Shown: one piece after another, positions 21,901-32,129 of the stretch
Layout of the letters: each line of letters starts with the position of its first letter
Position numbering within the stretch: the stretch's first letter is position 1
Origin: Xiphydria camelus
Lineage: Eukaryota; Arthropoda; Insecta; Hymenoptera; Xiphydriidae
Assembly (NCBI GenBank): GCA_963678675.1
Contig: OY783194.1
Span: 16,563,421 to 16,627,420, forward strand
Reading direction: 5' to 3'
Length of the DNA: 64,000 nt
Translations under genes and position numbers: made by a program
The notes under the pieces: generated by a model
Databases searched by the model: none
What the model saw: only the letters and a program-made list of their open reading frames with translations
Told to the model about the DNA's origin: nothing

Positions 21901-21952
21901 TCCACAATTAAGAACTTGGCTTTATACTCAGAGGAAGCAACACATAAATTAA
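18912..21952 (+). pseudogene. Crypton-like tyrosine recombinase, broken
   Basis: From an ATG at 18912 a 81-codon acidic N-terminal region is followed, in other frames, by DNFIPCAICKRQYSSITLRH (a C-x2-C..H zinc motif), a GYDDNNHTFAYPAVVSGLET segment, and at 20449-20685 FGIPSNDPIRFKHL..LRKHIATNC and DLANFMGHHDV. The R..H..G-H-H pattern is the catalytic region of tyrosine recombinases. The sequence right after GHHDV is shifted, so the catalytic Tyr is lost. A final piece, 21738-21952, starts after a good acceptor (TTTCCAATTTTAG) and reads RLWSDDERRIILTAFKSYV to a stop, a Myb-like tail typical of this arthropod family. Many stops and shifts are present. It could derive from a Crypton transposon or a domesticated relative. 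Confidence 0.65.
20806..20965. mobile_element. 160-bp palindromic MITE in the recombinase pseudogene
   Basis: ATATCGACGTA and AACTCGGCGTTG at the left pair with CAACGCCGAGTTCGTGATTT and TACGTCGATATAT at the right, with AAACACGTATCTC near the loop. It lies in what would be the intron before the last exon. Confidence 0.7.
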
Positions 21953-22322
21953 GTACTAAAGGATAAAAATTGTGTTGTAAAATAACTTATCACGAGTCTT
22001 TTATTTTTATTTAGTCACATAAATTAAAAATAACGTTTTCTTTCATTAGCACGAGCACGTTGTACATAACATCCAGTATTTATGTAGCCGTTCATGCATA
22101 CGTATTAAACGTTAATACGTAATAATGTGTGTGCTTAGAATGATCGAGATTGGCGAATTTTCACTAATTCACTAAGTATTTTATAAATGGGTTTCTAGTT
22201 TCATTATTCGCGATTTCGTTATCCGCGGAATATTGTAAGAACCTAACCCCCGAGGATAACGAGGGATTACTGTATATATAATTTTTGTAAACAGATCTAC
22301 ATATAATTTATGTTAATTATAC
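21953..22322. other. Gap after the recombinase pseudogene, nothing recognised
   Basis: AT-rich, no supported frame. Confidence 0.4.
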
Positions 22323-22810
22323 CGGGTGATTCTTTAATATTGCGACAAACTTCAAGAATGGGTTCCTTGGATGAAAATAAGAAAAAAAGTTCCGATGAAC
22401 ATGGGTCGGTCGCTCAGTCGGAAACGTTGAGTTTCGGAATTGCATTTGTAAATGCCTTATCAGAAAAAAAATCTTAACGCAATGACGCATCCCTTCTTCT
22501 GAAATGATATTTAATACTCCTAAAAAGACCCTGTTACAAAAAATAAATAAAATGGAAACTGTTCGGGGGCTGCGCGATCTAGGAGGTCGGAGATCTCCTC
22601 AGGGTCGTAACTCCTGAGTACACGATTACGTGATGCTGCCGGTTTCCCGAACATACCGATTGAGATGGCTTTAAATCTCACGGCTGTTTAATTGCGTGGA
22701 TTGATCGTGGTTTTTATTACTAGTTTATTAGAGGAAAATATACTCGTTTTTTAAATTATACGAGGATTGTCTTTCGAAGCTTGGAGCGTGGTTCTTAGTC
22801 GGCTAATAAC

Positions 22811-23003
22811 TGATAACTGCTAATACCGCATGGCCGGTTTGCCGTATGGCAGCTGCTCGACGCGATGGAAATCGGAAACTAAAAAACGCGCGATTAACAA
22901 ATGATAACTGTTGACACCGTATGGCCGGTTTGCCGTATGGCGGCTGCTCGACGCGATGGAAATCGGAAACTAAAAAACGCGCGACTAACAAATGATAACT
23001 GTT
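22811..23003 (+). repeat. Two tandem copies of a 97-bp unit
   Basis: The unit runs from ATAACTG through GGCCGGTTTGCCGTATGGC, GCTGCTCGACGCGATGG and AAATCGGAAACTAAAAAACG to CAAATG. The copies are nearly identical, with a third start (ATAACTGTTGACTG) after the second. Confidence 0.85.
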
Positions 23004-23149
23004 GACTGAACAACACGCCGTCGAGACGTGCTTCTTATACTATTTTACGTATACGCCCAAAAAAGGGTAGTTGTCGGCGGAAAGCCTTTCTGATTGGTCA
23101 GAATCTGGCGTGGCGACTTTAGAAAATATCTAGGAGTGATAGAGGGGCA

Positions 23150-23400
23150 GCTTGGTCCTGTAAGACAAAGGTGCCGTTGATACGCGATCGTACGTGCATC
23201 GTGCGAAGGAGCGAACGATCCTGCACAACAGAGTCGCTATTGATACGCGGTCGCACGTGCACCGTGCGAAGGAGCGGCCATCCTGTATGACAGTGGTGCT
23301 ATAGATCCGCGGTCGCCCGTGCACCGGGCGAAGGAGCGGGTGATCCTGTATGACAGAGAAGTTATTGATCTGCGGTTCCACGTGCACGGTCGGGAGGTTC
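23150..23400 (+). repeat. Four tandem copies of a 62-bp unit
   Basis: Each unit has a form of ATCCTGTATGACAG, then GATACGCGGTCGCACGTGC, ACCGTGCGAAGGAGCG. Divergence rises toward both ends of the array. A 90-codon minus frame here is repetitive and not otherwise supported. Confidence 0.85.
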
Positions 23401-23900
23401 AACTCAAAACCCGTAAAAATGCGGCCATACCTGATTTACCGCAATAACTCCATCGCGACTCTCTTTTCCCGCGACTCCTATAAACACCGTCAGGTTCCCG
23501 CGACGGAACACTAGATTTATGGCAAGCCCGAACAGAAACTGCAAAAATATACTTCCTATTATTAGTAGGTAGGTATAGAAAATTTGTATAAAAATGAACA
23601 CCCTGTTTCTCCGAAACTCAGCGTTTCCGGACCCATGTTCATAGGAACTTTTTTTCTTATTTTCATCCATGGAACCCGTCCTTGAAGTTTGTCGCAATAT
23701 TAAAGAATCACCCGATATATAGAAACATGAGTGGACCATTTTGATCGACCGAATATCTTGAATTTTAATCATTTAAAATGATTGCCATATACCGTATGTC
23801 CAACAGCAAACCGATCGCTTGCCGAGACCTTGACATTTGACTTCGGCAGTGTTTGGAAGGTGCTCGAGTCATTTATAGCAGAAGAGTGCGCAGCGTAAGA

Positions 23901-24115
23901 GCGAGAAGTATCGAACGTCTGATTTCCCGATAGCTGTCAATTCGGGATGTCGAAGCGTCTAACCTCGAAATCTTGAATTTGTGAATAATGGCGAGTAATT
24001 TTTATCACTTCTATAAATTACTCACCATTATTCACAAATTCACGATTTCGAGGTTAGACGCTTCGATCTGCCCAATTGACAGCTATCGGGAAATCAGACG
24101 TTCGACACTTCTCGC
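23901..24115. repeat. Inverted repeat with about 95-bp arms
   Basis: Arms meet at a short centre (TTTTTATCACTTCTA). The block GAAGCGTCTAACCTCGAAAT is shared with 43265-43290, and ACCGTATGTCC near 23790 is shared with 43142 and 43429, so it belongs to the family of the MITE at 43140. Confidence 0.7.
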
Positions 24116-24436
24116 CCATTTCGACTGTCTCGAAGCTCTGCAGGATCTATTTACAGGGATCATTCGGTTGGCTGCTCATTGTCGTGTAACGAGAATTGGG
24201 GGGAAAATAGGTATAGAAACTTGAGGCGTACTTTTTGACCCTTTGTAGCGTTGGCAAAGTTATTGTTAGTTTATATTTGAAATGAAATGTTTTTCGTCCG
24301 GTTTTTATTCTATCATGTGTGTGGAAGAACATTATCACCTGTTATGTGCTTTTTTGGTTATAGGTATTTCTTCAGCAGTAGATATTTCCGTTTAAAAACT
24401 CGCATGCGAGCAAATTCTCGCATCGTATGAAATCGT

Positions 24437-24753
24437 GATGAAATGTACGATATGTCCGCGATCAAAACACCCATAGCAAAATTGCGAGTTTTGCATCAGC
24501 ACCCCTGTGGGTCTCCTCGTCCAATAGAATCACCGGAGAAGCATGAATGCGCATGCGTAGTCATCCGCGGGTGTTGACGTCGTCAGCAAGTTCAGATCGT
24601 TTTCAATGATATTATTCACTATTGCTAAACTTGGTGACGACGTCAACACTCGCGGATGACTACGCATGCGCATTCATGCTTCTCTGGTGATTCTATTGGA
24701 CGAGGAGACCCACAGGGGTGCTGATGCAAAACTCGCAATTTTGCTATGGGTGC
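24437..24753. mobile_element. Palindromic MITE, right end displaced by copia element 2
   Basis: Arms of over 120 bp (TAGCAAAATTGCGAGTTTTG, CATCAGCACCCCTGTGGGTC) surround a centre near 24608. The right arm stops at GGTGC and continues after copia element 2 at 33688 with TGTGATCGCGGACATA, which pairs with TATGTCCGCGATCA at the left end. The copia therefore landed in the right arm of this MITE. Confidence 0.8.
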
Positions 24754-25003
24754 TGTTAAACTATCTAAGGCTTTATTTAAAACAGAGTTTGTGATGATTA
24801 CAAAAGGTTCTTCGACTACTCTCTAGAAGCTACCCTCGCAGACTGAGGACAACGAAGGCTCTCGCACGAACGCTTCGCCGACCCGGCCTGTAATTGGCCG
24901 ATACCGCCAGGCGCTCTCATTCGCCCTCTCGACGACTCGAATGAGAACGTCTGGCAACGGTTCTCAACCACAAGACAGATCCTGCCTTAAACTTTATTCA
25001 ATA
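24754..25003 (-). repeat. 3' LTR of copia element 2
   Basis: On the minus strand it starts TATTGAATAAAG and ends TTTAACA. The start is TA where LTRs usually have TG; both LTRs share this. A purine tract (AAACGGCGGAAG) lies directly upstream on the minus strand at 25004-25015. Confidence 0.92.
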
Positions 25004-26988
25004 CTTCCGCCGTTTAGGCAGGATCTACCTCCCTTCATCCCTATGATATCTCGAAGCATATTAAATCTATTCTTTGGAATTGCCTTTGTGAAGAGATCGG
25101 CTTTCTGCTCTTCAGTGCGGAGATACTCAACTCTCAGTTCGTTTTCCTTTACTTTCTCGCGTACAAAATGAAACCGGACATCTATATGCTTAGTTCGTTT
25201 GTGGTATTCTGGATTCTTCACAAGTCGAATAGTACTTTGGTTGTCTACATATATAAGAGTTGCGCACTCGCACGGACACTCGATTTCGGAGAGAAGTCCT
25301 CTTAGCCACATCGCTTCACGCGACGTAATCGACGCTGCCACGTATTCTGCCTCCGTCGTGCTGAGTGTTACGATGTGCTGTCGCTGACTCGCCCAAGTCA
25401 CAGGACCTCCCGCCAGTTGGAATAGATATCCTGTTGTTGATCTTCTCGTTTCAACATCGCCGGCGAAGTCTGCGTCGGAGTATCCGACAAGTGTCGGATT
25501 TTGCTCGATTCTTCCGCCACTTCCGCCGCTTCCGTACTCTATTCCGAAGTCTATCGTTCCTGAGAGATACGCTATGATTCGTTTCACGGCTCGCCAATGC
25601 TGTTCACTGTGCCGGTTGAGGAATTTACTGACCAGAGTCACTGCGTATGAAATGTCTGGTCGTGGCACCACTGATAAAAACATCAGAGAGCCAACTGCTT
25701 CTCGATGTGGTACCCTCGATGTCTCCTCTTCCCCCTCTTCTACCGGGTAGAGCGTTACAGTTGCATCGCTCGGTGTACTTATAAACTTCGCGTTGTCCAT
25801 TTTAAATGTACCGACAATCTTCTTAGCGTATCCACTTTGGTGTATAAAAATCGATTTTCTTGACCGATCTCTCTGGATTTGAAGTCCGATAAATAAACTT
25901 GCGTCTCCCAGAGTTATTTGGAATTTATCACTCAGGTAACTGAGCACAATCTCGATGGACTCACCGTCTTCCGCCGCCACTAGACCGTCGTCGACGAATA
26001 GCGCTAGATATACGGTTTTTCCTCCGACGTGTCCGACGAAAATGCAGTGGTCTGCATTTGTTTCTTGAAAATGGAACCGATTGAGAAAGGTGCTGAATTC
26101 TCGATTCCAACATCTTGGAGCCTGCTTTAATCCATACAAGGATTTCTCCAGACGGCACACTTTGTCGTTTTCTCCTTCCTTGTTGATCCCCTCGGGAAGT
26201 TCCATAAATATCTCGACATCCAACTTCCCGTATAGGAATGCTGTTTTAACGTCGAACTGAGCGAGTTCGAGATCCCTTGATGCGACGATTGACAACAGGA
26301 CTCGGATAGAGTCGTATCTCACGACTGGTGCGAATGTCTCTTGAAAGTCTACTCCCTTCTTCTGCAGAAAGCCTCTCGCACACAGCCGATCTTTGTAGCG
26401 AACGGATTCTCCGTTTTTGTTTTTCAAGATTCGAAAAACCCATTTTGAATCGATCGTTTTCATTCTCTCTTCTCGCTTCACTATTGTCCAAGTCCTATTT
26501 TCGCAATGCGAATTAAGCTCCGATTTAATGGCCTCTTTCCATCTTTCACAATGCTTGTCTGTTAGTGCTTGCTGATACGTTCCTGGTACGTCGTACTCGG
26601 TAATGTTCGCCTCAAAACGATCTGGTGGACGTAAGGAACTCCGATCCCGAAGACATCTCTCATATCTTTCTGGATAGTTCCGTCGATCCTCTTCTTGGCG
26701 TTGATCCTCTTCTTGAATTCGATCCTCTTCTTCCGCTTCCTCGGAGACTTCGTCGTCGTTGTTTTCCGCTTCTTCTTCAAGTGGTATCGGAGCGACATCC
26801 TCTTGATTAGAGAAAAACAACTCTTCACTTGGTTCATCAGCCGTCGGCAGTACCGCATGGCCGATCGTCTCATGAAAAATCACATCTCTAGATACGAACA
26901 CTTTCCTTTTAACAGGATCGAAAATTCGATAATTCGTTGAATGACTGTCGTATCCCACGAGAATCATTCGTTTCGCTCGAGCTTCCAT
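24994..26988 (-). CDS. pol: Copia element 2 pol: integrase C-terminus, reverse transcriptase, RNase H (664 codons open)
   Basis: A long open frame. Residues 10-38 are the integrase C-terminal region (VGYDSHSTNYRIFDP). Residues 60-105 are an acidic linker. Reverse transcriptase runs from about 147 to 400, with QFDVKTAFLYG (D246), LYGLKQAPRCW and the intact active site FVDDGL (D333, D334). RNase H runs from about 498 to 640, with YSDADFAGD (D505), STTEAEY (E546/E548) and YVDNQS (D582), then KRTKHIDVRFHFVRE. The enzyme copies element RNA into DNA inside cytoplasmic particles. The frame is separated from the upstream integrase frame by one TAA codon near 27000, so the full polyprotein is no longer made. 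All catalytic residues that I can see are kept. Confidence 0.93.
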   Translation of the reverse strand: MEARAKRMILVGYDSHSTNYRIFDPVKRKVFVSRDVIFHETIGHAVLPTADEPSEELFFSNQEDVAPIPLEEEAENNDDEVSEEAEEEDRIQEEDQRQEEDRRNYPERYERCLRDRSSLRPPDRFEANITEYDVPGTYQQALTDKHCERWKEAIKSELNSHCENRTWTIVKREERMKTIDSKWVFRILKNKNGESVRYKDRLCARGFLQKKGVDFQETFAPVVRYDSIRVLLSIVASRDLELAQFDVKTAFLYGKLDVEIFMELPEGINKEGENDKVCRLEKSLYGLKQAPRCWNREFSTFLNRFHFQETNADHCIFVGHVGGKTVYLALFVDDGLVAAEDGESIEIVLSYLSDKFQITLGDASLFIGLQIQRDRSRKSIFIHQSGYAKKIVGTFKMDNAKFISTPSDATVTLYPVEEGEEETSRVPHREAVGSLMFLSVVPRPDISYAVTLVSKFLNRHSEQHWRAVKRIIAYLSGTIDFGIEYGSGGSGGRIEQNPTLVGYSDADFAGDVETRRSTTGYLFQLAGGPVTWASQRQHIVTLSTTEAEYVAASITSREAMWLRGLLSEIECPCECATLIYVDNQSTIRLVKNPEYHKRTKHIDVRFHFVREKVKENELRVEYLRTEEQKADLFTKAIPKNRFNMLRDIIGMKGGRSCLNGGSIE

Positions 26989-27000
26989 TTTTGTCAGGTG

Positions 27001-27578
27001 TTATTTTGGTATGTTCACATACGCCTCTGATCCGAAGATTCGAAGATGATCCAACGTCGGTTTCACTCCCATCCACATCTCGTAAGGGGTTGCTCCGCTT
27101 CTCGCGCTCGACGCTCCCGCTCTGTTCGCCAGATACACAGCCGTGCTGCATGCTTCCGCCCAGAGGAATGTGGGGAGATTCTTTGCCAGAATCATCGTCC
27201 TCGCACTCTCTCGACCAGGGTGCGATTGTCTCGCTCGACCCTGCCGTTTTGTTCGGGAGTATATGGTGCAGTATACTCACGCTGGATTCCGCGAGACTCC
27301 GTATATTCTTCCATTTCACGATTCTTGAACTCGCGGCCGTTATCGGAACGCAATACTCGCACGGCTCGCCCGAATTTATTCTCGACGAGCTTGTCGAATT
27401 TTTTAAATTTTTCATAGACGTCACTCTTATGCTTGAGGAAATATGCGTATCGGAAGCTTGTAGCATCGTCTTTGAATATTAATACAAACCGCGCACCACC
27501 GATTGATTCCACAGCCATGGGGCCGCATATGTCCGTGTGAATCACTTCGCCCGGTACTGTCTCGGCGCGCACTCTCAC
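27001..27578 (-). pseudogene. pol: Copia element 2 integrase core
   Basis: The frame at 27192-27578 gives GEVIHTDICGPM (first Asp), LIFKDDATSFRYAYFLKHKS, VLRSDNGREFKN (second Asp) and YTAPYTPEQNGRVERDNRT (Glu of the DDE triad), so the integrase catalytic triad is complete. A shift near 27195 moves to the frame 27001-27195 with AKNLPTFLWAEACSTAVYLA and YEMWMGVKPTLDHLRIFG, ended by TAA just before the next frame begins. The enzyme inserts the DNA copy into the genome. It is broken only by this shift and stop. Confidence 0.88.
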
Positions 27579-27582
27579 TTTT

Positions 27583-28197
27583 CTAAACGGTTTTCTGTGG
27601 GATTTCCCTTCTTGACACGGTCCGCAAAAATGTTCGCTTGTTGGCGAGTCCCACGCCTTTTACGAGATCATCTTTTCCTAACTTTTGCATCGCCTTGGCA
27701 TTAACGTGCCTGAGACGCTCGTGCCATACTTGAAAGTCGATTTTTGCCGTGTTTGCCTCGCTTTCGACACTCGCGCACAACGTTTTGAAAATCATACGGT
27801 ATATTTGATTTTTCTGTTTTACACTGTGTCCGATAATTAAACCTTGATTTTTAAAACTGACCGTGTCCTTGTAGAAAAGAACTTCGATGCCCTTTTTCGC
27901 GCACACGCCGACCGAAAATAAATTTTTTGTCATTTCCGGCACATAAAGAACGTTCTCGATTTTTGCGTTTATCCAACCGCCGCGCACGAATTTCTTTACT
28001 TCAACCGTCCCCTCTCCGACGACTTGACACTCATTGTCATCTCCGAGTGACACCGTACCCCCGTTAGGTGACTCACGAAAATTCTGCAACCACTCTCGTC
28101 GAAAAGTGATATGTCGCGACGCTCCGCTGTCGGTTAACTAGGAGTCTTTCTTATCGGCATTTAGCACTCCTCGACAGCAAAAAGCGTGGATTTACAT
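27583..28197 (-). pseudogene. pol: Copia element 2 protease and integrase zinc-binding region
   Basis: On the minus strand, HAFCCRGVLNADKKDS, a TAG stop (probably once Trp) and LTDSGASRHITF show the aspartic protease active site D-S-G-A. The frame then gives VLYVPEMTKNLFSVG and the integrase-preceding domain FQVWHERLRHVNAKAM. The C..C half of the zinc site is shifted near 27590-27640. The 5' limit is the insertion at 28203, beyond which gag lies. Confidence 0.82.
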
Positions 28198-28202
28198 GCT
28201 AG

Positions 28203-28745
28203 CCGCATGCAGTGCTGCCACGTAGTGGCACCACTGTGGTCTCACCGTGGCGTGATCGCGTGGCGTACGCAAACTAAAAGAACCGTGGCTACACAGTGAA
28301 TACACTGAGTGGTTCACAGCGTAAAGACACTGTTAAGGCATTATGTTATCGCGCTACAAGAAGTAGTTAATCTAAGAGTCGAGTCTTAGCGGCGGCACCA
28401 CCGTACGAGCCGCAGTCACGAGGTGCAAGCGAATAGCACTTCGGCAATCATCGGACGAATTCGGTGATTGGCGAAGGCTCCGAGAGTTCGGAAGAAAGCC
28501 GTACTCTTTCTTCCTTTCCATCGCTCAAAGAGAAAGCACGTACAACAACCACGCTCTACAATTGTGATTCCCAATCAGTGAAATAAACCCAAAGAGACGC
28601 GAGTGTTAAACGACAAGAGAATATCTCATTTCATCCTCTCCAATTCCTAATAAACAGCTAAAGCTTCAATCAATTAGATTTATCAGACACAGTGGTTACA
28701 CTCAGTGCAGTCACGGTGCCTTTTCGACGTGCACACTTCGTAAAT
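28203..28745 (+). repeat. Left subterminal repeat region
   Basis: Scattered copies of CACTGTGG, GTGGCACCAC, CAGTGGTTACACTCAGTG and GTGCAGTCACGGTGCC lie among non-coding sequence. The same motifs fill the right end (32130-32356) and the separate locus 43490-44965. Confidence 0.55.
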
Positions 28746-29430
28746 TCACCGACCACGAATATCGGTAAATTCACTGTCTTCACAAAATTGTTAACGAATT
28801 AATGAATTCGCTGCGGAACACGCAGCTCCCGCGGCACGCCAACATAGTTTTACGCAAATTTCAAGATTTTAGTACGGGGGTTAACTCAATCATTTTAATA
28901 CGCAGGGAACGTGTTCGTAATTAAATTTAAAGGTTCGGTGGTCGAGCAGTGCGGACGTGTGGCGGATCGCTCCTACGAAATTCGGAATTTTAGTCGGGTT
29001 TTTCGCGAGTGAGTGCGATAAAAAGTGCATGGTGGTGTTCGCGGAGCAGTGCGAAGCTCACTGAGTGAAATGGAAGTGCGGCGAGGCCGACGTTTAGGCA
29101 TTATTCGACGATTACGAAGTCTGCCGTGTCGAGTTCCCTCGCGGCACGAACGCCATCATGGCCGCCGCTACATAGTGTCGGTTGACGAAAGACCGCAAAG
29201 GCCAGCAGAGAGACACCGGACGAGCGACCCTCGCGAGAAACTGCCTCGGGAGCTCCGGGACACCGAAGAGGCCCTTGCGAACGACCGAGCTATGCTGGGA
29301 ATCTACAGTGAAGTGACAATAAGCCAACCTGTCATCATCCCCCCTCTAACCGCATAAACACAAGGAAACACGAGGAAAGCGCACTAAGAATCGTTTTAGG
29401 CGTATATTTCCGTAGGACCTCGTTCCGTGC
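28746..29430. other. Interior before the captured exons, not identified
   Basis: A 110-codon plus-strand frame (29025-29357) is GC-rich and unlike its surroundings, but has no motif I recognise. It may be more captured host sequence, such as a 5' exon or leader. Confidence 0.35.
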
Positions 29431-29439
29431 CATGACGAC

Positions 29440-30570
29440 GCATCTTCCGACGAATTTCAAAATTCCAGACCATCGAGGTAATTATTCAATCAACGTCGTA
29501 TCTCAACACTTGCGATACTTTATCTTTTTTTCTTCTCCATCACTCCCTCCGTCACACTTGGTACCTCGTACGCTATAACGCAGTTGCAGCTTGTCACCGA
29601 GTAACAATATACCGCTGATGAGAATAGTTCAAAGCGTCAAGCACACAAAACGACGCGGCTCCAAGATCCTGAAGGAAGGATGGATGGTGCACTCGACGAA
29701 TCGCGATCTGATGGTAGGTCGACGACGTGGCGCTGATTCGGTTTCGCTTCCTCCGTCATTAAGACTCGCGTGTTTTCAGAGGAAGAGACACTACTGGCGA
29801 TTGGGCACAAAGGCCATCTCTGTTCCAAAACGAGAGCAGTTCCAAGTACTTCAAAGAGATTCCGTTGGCTGAAATTCTAGTCGTCGACGCCGCCAGGGAA
29901 CAACATTCTCGTGAGTACATATATCGTTAGAAATTGTCTGTGCGCGTTTAGTCGATGTACAACGCGCGCGTTCTCTCCTTCCAGGCACAATGCATTGTTT
30001 CGAATTGAGAACGGCCAACGTCGATTACTACGTCGGCGAAGATCTCCTCTACGGAGGTGCTAGTGGTCAGCTTCCACCGCCGGAAAGTGGCGTTGGCGCT
30101 CACTTGGCGAGGACCTGGAAAACGAGTATCAGGCAGGCATTGATGCCCGTCACCTCCGGATCGGCAAGTACGTTCAGAGCTCGCGAGTGTGCGCGCGAAC
30201 GCGTACCGACGCTATACCGAAAAACACGCGTCGTTTTCCACAGGTCGGTAGGAGCAGTCGACAACCGAGCCAGAGGAACGCGTAACCGACATGTCGCAGC
30301 TCTATCACATCTTCCCGGACGAAGTTCTTGGCTCGGGTTAATTTGGTATCATCTACGGCGGAGTTCATCGCAAGACCGGCCGCGCGATGGCGATAAAGGT
30401 GATCGACAAGCTGCGTTTTCCCACCGAGCAAAAGGCCCAGCTCAAGAACGAAGTAGCTATCCTGCAGAATCTCTTCCACAGCGGAGTCGTCAATCTCGAG
30501 AGGATGTTCGAGACGCCGGAGAGGATATTCGTGGTGATGGAGAAGCTCAAGGGAGACATGCGGGAAATGA
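29440..30570 (+). pseudogene. Captured protein kinase D fragment (PH domain and kinase N-lobe), introns kept
   Basis: Segments between splice signals read as protein kinase D. After an acceptor TTGCAG near 29587 comes [20 protein letters not shown] and [14 protein letters not shown], then donor GTAGGT. After TTTTCAG near 29780 comes [13 protein letters not shown] and, after a one-base loss, [18 protein letters not shown], then donor GTGAGT near 29911. After CTTCCAG near 29983 comes MHCFELRTANVDYYVGED and SGVGAHLARTWKTSIRQALM, ending at donor GTACGT. After CCACAG near 30243 comes the kinase start, HIFPDEVLGSG, a stop where Gln is expected, [48 protein letters not shown] and [13 protein letters not shown], cut off by a MITE. 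Protein kinase D is a diacylglycerol-responsive Ser/Thr kinase. The fragment lacks the C1 domains and most of the catalytic domain. Disabled by a stop and a shift. Confidence 0.85.
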
Positions 30571-30571
30571 A

Positions 30572-31044
30572 TCCCGGTGTACGAAAGTAATTTCAGGGGA
30601 GCTATTCTCGACGCGTGAGAAATGCTTTTCGTGGACGATATATTTTTCGTTAACGGATTTAAAGTTTCGTCGATCACTTTCGTTAACGATTCGAAAATCC
30701 CTTCCAAGGTAGATCTCGTCAACGAAATTAATTTTCTCACACGAAAAATGTGTTTATATCCCTTAGCGACGTCTTCTTTTTAGAATCTCTTCTTTTGACG
30801 AAAACAGCGAGAACGACGAATGACACTTTCGTCAACGAAAAAAGTAATTTCGTTAACGAATGAGTTTCGTATGGGACAAAATTTCGCGTACAAAATTTCT
30901 TAACCAAAATAATAATTCCGTTCACGAATTCGTTTCTCACGCGTCGAGAATAGCCCCCCTGAGCATGTTTCGCCAAGCAATCAGCTGTTGGCTGACCACG
31001 TAAAACACGCCATGCGCAGCTTATTGTACTTTCGTACACCGGGA
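30572..31044. mobile_element. 473-bp MITE that ends the captured exon
   Basis: TCCCGGTGTACGAAAGTA at 30572-30589 and its complement at 31027-31044. It begins directly after the GDMREM codons and may have replaced the rest of the kinase exon. Confidence 0.75.
30594..30961. mobile_element. Inner 368-bp palindromic MITE
   Basis: CAGGGGAGCTATTCTCGACG with ACGCGTGAGAAA at the left pairs with the complement at 30930-30961. Between them are repeated TTTCGTTAACGA-like motifs on both strands. Confidence 0.7.
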
Positions 31045-31228
31045 CTTTCAAAAAATTATTATAAATTAACCGTGCATTTTGTCATGTAGGTTCTCGCATC
31101 AATTTTATAGTAAATTTTCCCCGCTACAAATTGGTAGCTTCATTTTTTTGATCGAGTAAATAATATAGTGGAAATGAATGATTAATAGCCCAGTAGAACT
31201 AAATTTGTTTCTTCTATTAAGTAAGAAG

Positions 31229-31916
31229 TTTATTAGCGTCATGATAAAACCGGTACCAATCGATGGAAAAAAGTCTCGTGAATGACATATAGAAATGGGT
31301 AATCTTCAAATTGACGAGAAATAATGTAATTAATTAAAAACTATCTTTAAAAATCATTTATGCCAAGAAATCGCGAAGCTATATTTTTTCTGTAACCAAT
31401 TTCATAAATAAAAATATGCCAATGTAGAGAAGAAAATTCTTTACAAATTTCAAGTCGGAGCTTATAGTCTACGATGCCCCGTTTTTGTGTAATTAATTAT
31501 TACACATATGTAATTCAAATTGGCTTAAATCGATCAGCTGATCGTTACGCGATGCTCCTTTATTACGCGCGCAGCTTCGAGAGGAAAGCGCGTTCCGCAA
31601 TCTATTCAAATTTACGCTTCATTATGTATTGATTTTTATAATTAATATCAAATTACACAAAAACGGTGCATCGTAGACTATAAGTTCCGACTTGAAATTT
31701 GCAAAGAATTTTCTCCTCTACATTGGGATATTTTTATTTATGAAATTGGTTACAGAAAGAACATAGCTTCGCGATTTCTTGGCATAAGTGATTTTAAGAG
31801 ATAGTTTTTAATTAATTACATTATTTCTCGTCAATTTGAAGATTACCCATTTCTATATGTCATTCAGGAGACTTTTTTCTATCGATTGGTACCGGTTTTA
31901 TTCTGACGCTAATAAA
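31229..31916. repeat. Foldback with about 265-bp arms
   Basis: The arm at 31229-31497 (TTTATTAGCGTC, AAACCGGTACCAATCGAT, GCCAAGAAATCGCGAAGCTA) is repeated inverted at about 31645-31916 with few differences. The loop of roughly 150 bp has GATCAGCTGATCG. Non-coding. Confidence 0.85.
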
Positions 31917-32129
31917 TTGCTTCGCGAATATCTAATAAGACTATACTATAAAGTGGCTTAGGGCCAAAACTTCGAGTTTTTAATTAATTATAAATTTTCC
32001 CGGGAATTGACAAATAATACATCTTGATATGTTAATATTGGGATCTCCAGCTACAATATGTTCATTTAATAAATGGAATAGTAAAAGAAATGTTGTTTTT
32101 TTAATATAAATATTTCATTAGAATACATC
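31917..32129. other. AT-rich interior, nothing recognised
   Basis: No frame or repeat supported. Confidence 0.4.

Larger units (their letters stand above)
22323..23714. mobile_element. 1.4-kb foldback-like element with about 90-bp inverted ends
   Basis: The left end CGGGTGATTCTTTAATATTG, continuing through TTGGATGAAAATAAGAAA, is repeated inverted at 23626-23714. The inside holds two tandem arrays (22811-23003 and 23150-23400) and no transposase frame. Confidence 0.7.

Noticed and set aside
23130..23402. Repetitive 90-codon frame, or a CRISPR-like array
   Set aside because: Four directly adjacent 62-bp units without spacers, in a eukaryotic context; ordinary minisatellite.
24994..26988. Long open frame as a host gene
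   Set aside because: Its domains are copia integrase, reverse transcriptase and RNase H and it lies between LTRs.
29025..29357. 110-codon frame as a further protein kinase D exon
   Set aside because: No motif of the kinase N-terminus or C1 domains (H..C-x2-C pattern) could be seen, so it is left unassigned.
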